Assembly: GCF_018141425.1 (NCBI RefSeq)
Contig: NZ_CP058561.1
Location: forward strand, 1,984,001 to 2,048,000
Direction of reading: 5' to 3'
DNA from: Vallitalea guaymasensis
GTDB taxonomy: Bacteria > Bacillota > Clostridia > Lachnospirales > Vallitaleaceae
DNA length: 64,000 nucleotides
The translations under genes were made by a program, and so were the position numbers. Below the pieces are notes generated by a model, which saw only the letters and a list, made by a program, of their open reading frames with translations, did no database searches and had not been told where the DNA came from. Of this stretch, positions 57,342-64,000 are shown piece by piece; positions within the stretch are counted from its first letter, which is position 1, and the number at the start of each line of letters is the position of its first letter.

Positions 57342-58391
57342 TCAATTAATCCTTACACGACTCTTTATTTCTTCTCTACTATATCCAGCATTCTCTAATC
57401 TACTAACAACATCTTTTTCTATATCAGGTAGATAAGTTTTAACTAACGAAGCGTCTCCTTCTAACTCATAATCACCAAGTGAAGCTGGTATCATGAAAGA
57501 GTCTCCTACTCTAAAGTCGTATTCAATATTATTATATACTACTTTACCGCTACCTGATATACACATGTATATATAAAATTTATTATTTGTTCTTTCTTTC
57601 AGCTTTCCTTTTAAACCTATCTTCTCTAATGAAAAATATTTATTAGCTACATAATAGATTATTTCGCTTTCATCATCTTTTATACCAAGCCCTGTTACTA
57701 CATCTTTACTATGCTTACCTTCAAAATCAATTACATCCAATGATTTTTCAACATGAAGCTCTCTCATGTTACCGTCAAGTCCAACTCGATTCCAATCATA
57801 AACTCTATATGTAGTATCTGAATTCTGTTGTATTTCAGCTAATAAAATACCATCTTCTATCGCATGAACAAACCCAGCTGGTATATTGATAACATCTCCA
57901 GCTTCTACCTCTACTTCATTAAGAACCTGTTCAAGATTTCCCTCTTCAAGAGCTTTTGTAAAATCTTCTTTTGATACATTATCCTTTAACCCTGCTATCA
58001 ATTTTGCACCTGGTTGTGCATCTAAGATATACCATGCTTCACTTTTACCTAACTCACCATTTTCGTATTTCATTGCATATTCATCTTCTGGATGCACCTG
58101 AACCGATAATTTATCTTTTGCATCAATGAATTTTATTAATAACGGAAATTTGTCATCACTACTTATTTTATAACCAACCAATTCTTTTGAGTAATTATCT
58201 AAAACCTCTTTTAGAGTCTTACCTTTTAATTCTCCATTTCTAACTACCGAATCTCCATTATCATGGCATGCAACTTCCCAACTCTCTCCTGTATGTTCAA
58301 AGGGAATTGATTTGTTCAATTTATCTTTTAATAATGTTCCTCCCCAAACTCTTTCTTTAAAATCTGGTTCAAAAAATATTGGATATAACAT
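57342..58391 (-). CDS. manA: Mannose-6-phosphate isomerase, class I
   Basis: A zinc enzyme interconverting fructose and mannose 6-phosphates. The 349-residue protein has the family blocks FKERVWGGTLLKDKLNKSIPFEHTGESWEVACH, LIKFIDAKDKLSVQVHPEDEYA (metal-binding QVHP), KSEAWYILDAQPGAKLIAGL, and VEAGDVINIPAGFVHAIEDGILLAEIQQNSDTTYRVYDW. It is first in a pair with cca. An extended -10 TGATATAAT at 58445-58437 on the minus strand may be its promoter. Confidence 0.95.
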   Translation of the reverse strand: MLYPIFFEPDFKERVWGGTLLKDKLNKSIPFEHTGESWEVACHDNGDSVVRNGELKGKTLKEVLDNYSKELVGYKISSDDKFPLLIKFIDAKDKLSVQVHPEDEYAMKYENGELGKSEAWYILDAQPGAKLIAGLKDNVSKEDFTKALEEGNLEQVLNEVEVEAGDVINIPAGFVHAIEDGILLAEIQQNSDTTYRVYDWNRVGLDGNMRELHVEKSLDVIDFEGKHSKDVVTGLGIKDDESEIIYYVANKYFSLEKIGLKGKLKERTNNKFYIYMCISGSGKVVYNNIEYDFRVGDSFMIPASLGDYELEGDASLVKTYLPDIEKDVVSRLENAGYSREEIKSRVRIN

Positions 58392-58436
58392 AGTCTTCTC
58401 CTCTCATAACTTATACTGTTTTCATCTGTCGATTAG

Positions 58437-58445
58437 ATTATATCA
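58437..58445 (-). promoter_or_regulatory. Extended -10 promoter element before manA
   Basis: TGATATAAT on the minus strand, about 50 bases before the manA ATG. The -35 is poor. Confidence 0.45.
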
Positions 58446-58477
58446 AAGCTTATATTTTTTGTATAGCTGTAAAAATA

Positions 58478-59140
58478 TTATATTTCATTAATATACTTAT
58501 CATAAAAACTTTTCCATCTCACATTACCATCAAGATTAGTATACTCTATTTCATATTCAGCATGGTCACCTAACACATGTATTACCTCCACACTTATACC
58601 TAAAGCACTCTCACTTATATAAAAATTATTGGATGCTAATTTGTTTTTGAGTTCCTCCGTAGATAAATCTTCTAAAAACCCAATTTGTTCACTTCTTACC
58701 GCACTAAAGTTATCGCCTTTGAATTTGTCCAAAAAAGTCTCATCTACATCAACGACATCTGACAATTTCAATATAGTCTGATTCTGGGTATCTATATTAC
58801 TAGTATAAAAGATATTATTTGGATAAACCGCTTTCTTCACATTACCTAGCCCCGAATATTTTATACTCATTATCTTTTCATTACAAAATGAAATTTCATA
58901 ATCAATCTCAAGACCGGATAAATCATTGATATCATACTGATTCATGATTTTTAATGCTTCATCTTCAATTAACTTATTCAACGTTTTTATTTCTTCTTTA
59001 TCATTCTTATTTTCAAACTGAGGATAATTTATACTTACTTTACCCTCTGAATATGTATCTTTAACAATATTCATTTTACTGGCTGAACAGGAAACAAGCA
59101 TAAGTACTGCAACAATAATCACTAATATTTTTTTCAACAA
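58478..59140 (-). CDS. DUF4163 (PdaC-like N-terminal) domain lipoprotein
   Basis: The 220-residue lipoprotein starts at TTG behind GAAGGAATCC and has a signal with lipobox LVSC near residue 18. The mature part begins YSEGKVSINYPQF, the DUF4163 pattern found in PdaC deacetylases and anti-sigma factors, and ends in a DUF3298-like segment (LSDVVDVDETFLDKF, ESALGISVEVIH). No deacetylase catalytic domain follows. Extracellular and of unknown role. Confidence 0.78.
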   Translation of the reverse strand: MLKKILVIIVAVLMLVSCSASKMNIVKDTYSEGKVSINYPQFENKNDKEEIKTLNKLIEDEALKIMNQYDINDLSGLEIDYEISFCNEKIMSIKYSGLGNVKKAVYPNNIFYTSNIDTQNQTILKLSDVVDVDETFLDKFKGDNFSAVRSEQIGFLEDLSTEELKNKLASNNFYISESALGISVEVIHVLGDHAEYEIEYTNLDGNVRWKSFYDKYINEI

Positions 59141-59319
59141 TAGGATTCCTTCTTTCTTCTTATATTATATCGGTATTTTCTACATCATCTTCATTCATAT
59201 TAATTTTAATCTTTTAGATATTCTATATTATAATGAAAGAAAAATCAATGTATCAAAATATAGAAGATAGTAATTATGTGCGTTATTATTGGAGTACGGA
59301 AGTCTGTTGTCTGGTTTCC
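59141..59319. other. Spacer with no gene
   Basis: AT-rich spacer between the lipoprotein gene and the left half of the split palindrome. I see no ORF or clear promoter. Confidence 0.5.
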
Positions 59320-59430
59320 GTAAATGCAGGCTCTCTAATATTTCCTTATGGCTACTACCATCTGTAAGGTCTTATAGGTGATGCTATTCCTTTCCGCTAA
59401 ACGTCCTGTTTAGAGGAAAGGCGCTTAGCC

Positions 59431-59440
59431 GTCCTTGGCA
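59431..59440 (+). repeat. Target-site duplication, left copy
   Basis: GTCCTTGGCA adjoins the left IS end and matches the right flank at 61097-61106. Ten bases is within the size range of IS4-family duplications. Confidence 0.9.
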
Positions 59441-61096
59441 CAATGTCATTAAGTTAAGCCTTTGACAGATATAAAAATTCATCTATTGATGCTTTCATGG
59501 TTGCCAATAGATGAGTTTTACTTTTACCTCTTGTTAAGATTTTATTTTTGGCATTATTAATAAACAGAGATATCTCTGCTTTAGAAAATACATTTGAGTA
59601 TTTTGTTTCCTTATGCTATTCTATATAAGAAGCTAACTACAGTAGCCTGCTTTTTGACTTTTCGAGGGTCTTTTCTACCAGGTCTAACTGGCAAAATATT
59701 TTTTGCAATTAGTGCTTCAATATCGGGGGGCTCATGCCCCTTATATTTAATGAAATGTCTACAAATTGCTATCGCAATAGTATAATTCACTTGATACATA
59801 TGTTTAGTAGTACCTTTGGTCTTCTTTATAACAGTGTTTAATGTAATTAGTTCACAAAAATTATACATTATAAGTCTAGCATATATTTCTTGTACTATAA
59901 ATTCCACTTTTTTGGAGTGAAGATTAATAAGACCGATAGTGTATTTCAACTCTCTAAAAGCAGTCTCTATTCCCCATCTCATATGATATATCTCTTTTAA
60001 TTTTTCAATTGGAAAGTCATTCCTATTTAGATTAGTAATTAATATCTCATAGGTATCTTCTGAAATAGGAAATCTTACAATTCTAAACTCTATAGGATAT
60101 GTATCTTTTGAATTTACTGGTAGAAAATCGAATCGATTTCCTTTTCTAATACACTTATATTTGTCTGGATTGGTCCTGATTTCTTTAGTATGTCTTCTTG
60201 TGACTAATATACGATAATCAACATCAAAGCAATCTTCATGTGGAAGCTTCAGGCTGGATGTTATTCCATTGCCAGTTATATCTTTTACTCTAAATAGACA
60301 GTTCAAGTTCTTCTGTTTTATATACTCAAAAACATGATAACCCTCATATCCTCTGTCAGCGATGATAATAGTATTGTCAGATATGTCTTCCATACGATCA
60401 ATCATCTGTAGCAATGCCTTTCTTTCATTTTGTCTTCGTCCAGGATAAATCTCAACGTCAACAAAAATTTTATTACAAATATCATAAAGAGCATTAATCT
60501 GTAAGTGATTAAAACCTTTCGCATTAGCCCGATTTGGAAAATGAGTTTCAGTGTCATCAGGATTATAGAAAATACTTAAGTTAGAACCATCAACGGCAAG
60601 AAGTCTATATCCATTAAAAGTTCTAGAAAAGTTCATAGCCTTTTTAGTAAAATCATGGAAAAGATAATTGAAAGCATCAGGTAAAATCTTATGGCGTTGT
60701 TGTACAAATGCAGAAGCAGTAGGTGTATTAATACCAAAGGAAAAATAATTCATAATTTCAAGCTTCAAATTTTGACCACCCATAGTTAGAAGAATTTCTA
60801 CCATTGTCCTAAAATCAAGTTTTCTAATACGAGTAAAATCTTTCTCAGGATTTTGAAGAAATAAAGATGAAATAGTATCAAGTTCAGAGATACTGTCATA
60901 TAGATGATTTTTAATTGTATTAGCATAAGTATTATTCATAGCTAAACCTCCTTTAAATAATTCATTTAAGAGGCTTCGCCACAAATTTTCGGGTAAATGT
61001 CAAGCATTTTTTAAAAGATTAATATAAAATCGTATAAAAAAAGAGCTCTGCATTATTAATATACAGAAACTCTATTTTCTTAACTTAATGACATTG
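59441..61096 (-). mobile_element. IS4-family insertion sequence with 18-bp terminal inverted repeats
   Basis: The ends CAATGTCATTAAGTTAAG (59441-59458) and its perfect complement (61079-61096) bound a 1656-bp element carrying one transposase gene on the minus strand. A 10-bp direct repeat flanks it, so ends and insertion site are well defined. The element looks intact. Confidence 0.95.
59611..60939 (-). CDS. IS4-family DDE transposase
   Basis: The 442-residue transposase (ATG at 60939 behind AAAGGAGGT) has the DDE triad: Asp117 in LLAVDGSNLS, Asp195 in IIIADRGYEG, and Glu325 in the IS4 signature YHMRWGIETAFRELK (Y-2-R-3-E-6-K). The reading frame is intact, so the element could still move. 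Its 3' end lies about 150 bases inside the left terminal repeat. Confidence 0.95.
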   Translation of the reverse strand: MNNTYANTIKNHLYDSISELDTISSLFLQNPEKDFTRIRKLDFRTMVEILLTMGGQNLKLEIMNYFSFGINTPTASAFVQQRHKILPDAFNYLFHDFTKKAMNFSRTFNGYRLLAVDGSNLSIFYNPDDTETHFPNRANAKGFNHLQINALYDICNKIFVDVEIYPGRRQNERKALLQMIDRMEDISDNTIIIADRGYEGYHVFEYIKQKNLNCLFRVKDITGNGITSSLKLPHEDCFDVDYRILVTRRHTKEIRTNPDKYKCIRKGNRFDFLPVNSKDTYPIEFRIVRFPISEDTYEILITNLNRNDFPIEKLKEIYHMRWGIETAFRELKYTIGLINLHSKKVEFIVQEIYARLIMYNFCELITLNTVIKKTKGTTKHMYQVNYTIAIAICRHFIKYKGHEPPDIEALIAKNILPVRPGRKDPRKVKKQATVVSFLYRIA

Positions 61097-61106
61097 GTCC
61101 TTGGCA
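61097..61106 (+). repeat. Target-site duplication, right copy
   Basis: GTCCTTGGCA adjoins the right IS end and repeats the left flank exactly. Confidence 0.9.
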
Positions 61107-61175
61107 CGCTTACCGCATCACCTATAAGACCTTACTTCCATATGATCGTTGAAATATTAGAGAGCCGGCATTTAC

Positions 61176-61526
61176 TACTTCCTTGGCTCATCTTGATTCA
61201 ATAACAAGACTGATATGTCAATTGCTAAATATAATACAAGAGTAAGATTATTTTTAGTGATTAGATAGCAAAATCCATCAGATTATTTTTAATTATAATC
61301 TAAGAGACAAAAGTTAAATTTCTAGCCAAGTGGATGTATAGGTATAGGAAATGAGTGATTTTCTTCCATTATTTAACATGAACGAATTTCCTATACCTAT
61401 ACATTCACGCACGGATTGCACAACACAAATCAACCTATTCATCCCAATAAAAAACATCCACCCAATTATTATCCATATCCAATAATAATATAAGCAGATG
61501 CTTCTAACTTCAATAACTAATCTTTA
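61176..61526. other. Gene-free spacer holding hairpin element 3
   Basis: Apart from the hairpin at 61330-61408 I see no gene. The part right of the hairpin is strongly A/C-rich on the plus strand, mirroring the T/G-rich area around element 1. Confidence 0.6.
61330..61408. repeat. Hairpin element 3 (23-bp stem, different loop)
   Basis: Arms 61330-61352 and 61386-61408 pair over 23 bases with one mismatch (core ATGTATAGGTATAGG). The 33-base loop is AT-rich and unlike the loop of elements 1 and 2. The outer flanks match element 2: TCTAGCCAA just before GTG, and GCAC just after CAC. Confidence 0.85.
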
Positions 61527-62744
61527 TTACGCATTCAACATTACTTTCTCATCATTAAACGTAAGAGTTATCAACCTAACCAATATCAAACTAACAACAA
61601 ATGATGATATAGCAGTAACCAAAAACTGATTCATCGTCAATTCAAATGATAAAGCCGCTTTTAATGCAGAAACACTTCCATATACAGGAATCGCATAGTG
61701 GTAAAGTTCTGTTGCTCCTCCACCAAACATAGTTGAAAACGCAGCAATCATAACAACCATGAATACAGGTGTTACATATGTTCCAGCTTCTTTAACTGTT
61801 CTAGCTCTAACAGACAATAGACAAATAAGTCCTACATATATACCAACAAGAGTAATCATTATTATCAATAACTGTATCAACTGGAATGTTGAAAATTGTA
61901 AAGCTCCAAGATTCATGTCCGCCCCACCAGTCAACATCTTTGATGAAAACGGCATTGAAGCTATTATGGCAGCAAATGACACTATGGCACTTACAATAGC
62001 CACTATCCCTAGACCAATTACCTTTCCAAGAGCTATTGTCTCCCTCTTAACAGGTGTCAACAACAATGTAGCCATTGTTCCTCTTTCTTTTTCCCCTGCA
62101 ATAGTATCCATACCAATCCCCATTGCTCCAGAGAACAAAATTATAGCTATAAGCATAGGCAATATCATAGAAATTCCTTGACCAGATGCTTTTTTCTCGT
62201 CAACAACGATTGATTCATCAGAATTTCTATCAACATCAAATGCAACAACATTGTTAATATCCCCAAATCTATCTGTCAAAATCTGAGTTTCATATTTATT
62301 CAAAGCAATTTCAATAAATCTTTTCCTTGATTCCCGTGAATATTCTTCAGATGGATTATAAAATGTTTTGACTTCTGGTGGTATTTCTAGGTTTTTATAA
62401 TTATTGACCTTATCTAAAAACCCATCCTCGAATTTAACCATCATGTCAACTTCTCCATTTTTGATTTGTTCCTTTATTGATGTAGTATCCTCGGTCATAT
62501 CTATATAAGTAATACTCATATTCAGCTTTTTTTCATCTACAACTTTTTGAAACTGTACTGGAGCATTTTGAATATATACTGTAGATGTATGTTCTTCTAT
62601 ATCATCCATCATATTAGAAAGCATACTTCCCATTATTGTATAAACAATAAAGATACTAAGAGCTGGTAAAATGAATGCTGAAAAAACTAATCTACGATCA
62701 GTAAAAACTCTTTTTAATTCTTTTTTCAATATATCTCTTAACAT
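61527..62744 (-). CDS. ABC-2 type exporter permease (NatB-like)
   Basis: The 405-residue permease has an N-terminal helix (LVFSAFILPALSIFIVYTIMG), a large outside domain of about 150 residues, then five or six C-terminal helices starting with ISMILPMLIAIILFSGAMGIGMDTIAGEKERGTMATLLLTPVKR, the ABC-2 signature. NatB homologues export sodium in Bacillus; others export peptides or drugs. It lies 48 bases after the ATPase gene. Confidence 0.9.
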   Translation of the reverse strand: MLRDILKKELKRVFTDRRLVFSAFILPALSIFIVYTIMGSMLSNMMDDIEEHTSTVYIQNAPVQFQKVVDEKKLNMSITYIDMTEDTTSIKEQIKNGEVDMMVKFEDGFLDKVNNYKNLEIPPEVKTFYNPSEEYSRESRKRFIEIALNKYETQILTDRFGDINNVVAFDVDRNSDESIVVDEKKASGQGISMILPMLIAIILFSGAMGIGMDTIAGEKERGTMATLLLTPVKRETIALGKVIGLGIVAIVSAIVSFAAIIASMPFSSKMLTGGADMNLGALQFSTFQLIQLLIIMITLVGIYVGLICLLSVRARTVKEAGTYVTPVFMVVMIAAFSTMFGGGATELYHYAIPVYGSVSALKAALSFELTMNQFLVTAISSFVVSLILVRLITLTFNDEKVMLNA

Positions 62745-62792
62745 AATATTAACGTCCTTTCCCTACATATTTAATTATAATACATTAGTCCT

Positions 62793-63566
62793 CTAGCCAT
62801 GATTAACTGCTTTTTTATATAATTCAAAGAAGGCATCTTCAAGATTTTCGGTTTTTGTTTCATTCAAAACATTTTGTATGGTACCATCAATAACTTTTTT
62901 TCCATTTATGATAATGGCTACTCTATCACACAGCTTGCTGGCTACTGTCATGATATGTGTTGAAATGATAACTAGTTTTCCTCTTTCTTTTAGAGTTACT
63001 AGATACTCTTCAACTGCTCTTGCTGTAATTATATCCAATCCATTAGTTGGTTCATCAAATATAACGATGTCCGGGTCATGTACTACACTGACAGCTATTG
63101 AAAGCTTTTGTTTCATACCTGTTGACAATTCGCTTATCTTCTTATCAGCAAATTTATTTATCTTGAAGTAATCAAAAAGCTCCTTTTTCCTTGATGTTAT
63201 TTGATCATTAGTCATTCCATGAAGTTTGCCAAAAAACTCCATAGTATAATCAGGTGTAAAATGTTCATCTAATTTTAATTCATTAGTCAGGAATCCTATC
63301 CTTTTTCTAACTTCCGAACTATCTTTTACAACATCATATCCATTAACATTTATAGAACCTTTAGTTGGTTTCAGTAGGGTAACTATACTCCTTAGGGTTG
63401 TAGTCTTCCCTGCACCATTAGGTCCTAAAAGACCGAATATCTCACCTTGATTAGCAGAAAATGAAATATCGTTAACAGCTATTTTAGTACTCTCTTTAGT
63501 TTTTAATTCTCTTTTCTGTTTACTGTTAAGCTTATATATCTTGGTTAAATTCTTCACTTCTATCAT
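62793..63566 (-). CDS. ABC exporter ATP-binding protein (NatA-like)
   Basis: The 257-residue ATPase has Walker A GLLGPNGAGKTTTLRSI, signature ELSTGMKQKLSIAV, Walker B DIVIFDEPTNGLD and the switch histidine in IISTHIMT. It is typical in length. ATG follows AGGAGGTTCGTTAC. It drives the NatB-like permease downstream, and is transcribed from a consensus promoter with an overlapping palindrome. Confidence 0.93.
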   Translation of the reverse strand: MIEVKNLTKIYKLNSKQKRELKTKESTKIAVNDISFSANQGEIFGLLGPNGAGKTTTLRSIVTLLKPTKGSINVNGYDVVKDSSEVRKRIGFLTNELKLDEHFTPDYTMEFFGKLHGMTNDQITSRKKELFDYFKINKFADKKISELSTGMKQKLSIAVSVVHDPDIVIFDEPTNGLDIITARAVEEYLVTLKERGKLVIISTHIMTVASKLCDRVAIIINGKKVIDGTIQNVLNETKTENLEDAFFELYKKAVNHG

Positions 63567-63592
63567 GTAACGAACCTCCTATACGTAATTAT

Positions 63593-63646
63593 TATACTGT
63601 ATATTTTGTATATGCACAGTATATATAGAAGTTACTGTTTTGTCAA
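63593..63646 (-). promoter_or_regulatory. natA promoter with operator-like palindrome
   Basis: On the minus strand TTGACA (63646-63641), 17 bases, TATACT (63623-63618) form a consensus promoter. TATACTGT at 63593-63600 and ACAGTATA at 63616-63623 form an inverted repeat with centres 23 bases apart, covering the -10 and the start point. A repressor, such as the GntR/YtrA type found near similar exporters, could bind here; none is in the window. Confidence 0.75.
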
Positions 63647-64000
63647 TACCCTTTATCTTTTTTGAGTAAAATTAAAGAACAATTACTCACGAATTAGTTT
63701 GACTTAACATCTATAATAAAATAATGCAATATTTTTTTGGGAATCACTAAATTATAGCTATCTTATTCTTTGTTGCTTTTATAGCTCATTTAATAAATTT
63801 AATGATTAAATTATTAATACTATCATAGATTAAAATATAGAAAATTGTTTTTATACTTGCAACTATTATGATATAATAATTTTATGTATGGTATAAAATG
63901 TAGTACAAGTGATTTTCTTTGAATTATTTTATATTATTTGTACTTATTGTATTATTTAAACAAAGGACTGAACTTATTTTATATGAATGGGGGACTTTTT
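63647..64000. other. Gene-free right end
   Basis: The last 350 bases are AT-rich with no supportable ORF. The edge (GGGGGACTTTTT) may precede a gene beyond the window. Confidence 0.5.

Larger units (their letters stand above)
59320..61175. repeat. Large palindromic element split by the IS4 insertion
   Basis: Outside the IS, arms pair across it: 59364-59384 with 61115-61135 are perfectly complementary over 21 bases, and 59320-59344 with 61151-61175 pair over 25 bases with one mismatch (A against C at GTAAATGC(A/C)GG). The unbroken element would be about 190 bases with a GC-rich inner part that holds its own short hairpin (CTTTCC at 59389 with GGAAAG at 59415). It may be a palindromic repeat or a structured RNA gene; I do not recognise it. 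Confidence 0.85.

Noticed and set aside
62788-62800. CTCTAGCCA near the end of the natA-like gene as a fourth hairpin-element frame
   Set aside because: No inverted repeat follows; the bases are the stop region of the ATPase gene, so the match is taken as chance.

Overview
The window comes from a low-GC, endospore-forming anaerobe of the Clostridia. Support for this: two gerA/gerB/gerC germinant-receptor operons, spoIIR, a sipL-like coat gene next to veg and ispE, a cotS-like coat gene, two agr peptide quorum-sensing loci of clostridial type, S-layer (SLH) proteins, and GGAGG ribosome binding sites with some TTG and GTG starts. The genus cannot be fixed from sequence alone; a Lachnospirales/Vallitalea-like organism is a guess. 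Nearly all genes right of 9.7 kb are on the minus strand. I saw no rRNA, tRNA, CRISPR array or phage.

Layout. 0-5 kb: a truncated sugar-type binding lipoprotein divergent from a YesM/YesN-type two-component pair. 5-9.8 kb (plus strand): nicotinate phosphoribosyltransferase, 4-alpha-glucanotransferase, a PlsC-type acyltransferase and a small membrane protein. 9.8-17.5 kb (minus): CTP synthase, a CtpA-type S41 protease and two SLH proteins. 17.9-24.7 kb: a DUF4190/DUF2752 pair, then two complete but different agr loci. Locus 1 is split into plus-strand agrB1-agrD1 and convergent minus-strand agrA1-agrC1. Locus 2 is a single minus-strand series agrA2-agrC2-agrB2-agrD2. Neither agrD gene is an obvious ORF; both were found by translating the ends of agrB. 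25-27.6 kb: galU, a DUF1934 protein and ddl. 28-37 kb: sporulation and germination genes (spoIIR, gerA1-B1-C1 with a small membrane gene, GntR regulator, ispE, sipL, veg) and a signal peptidase. 37-43 kb: a PrcB lipoprotein, phosphohexomutase, PEGA protein and O-antigen-ligase-like protein. 43-50.7 kb: an apparent functional module, all on the minus strand: binding protein, ATPase, fused permease, PHP phosphoesterase, sensor kinase, response regulator. 51-55.7 kb: gerA2-B2-C2 and cotS. 56-59 kb: CCA-adding enzyme, manA and a lipoprotein. 59.4-61.1 kb: an IS4-family element with visible terminal repeats and target duplication. 61.5-63.6 kb: a NatAB-type ABC exporter with a promoter and operator-like palindrome.

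The most unusual structure is a family of long perfect or near-perfect hairpins. Two of them flank the PHP gene. They carry the same 30-nt GC-rich loop in opposite orientations, while their 22-23 bp stems differ in sequence yet stay complementary. A third hairpin with the same outer flanks and a different loop lies at 61.3 kb. Next to it, the IS4 element sits inside a fourth, larger palindrome. Other leads are the serine-type AgrD1 peptide, a multi-stem segment after agrD2 that ends in a terminator, and the pseudokinase-like CotS.
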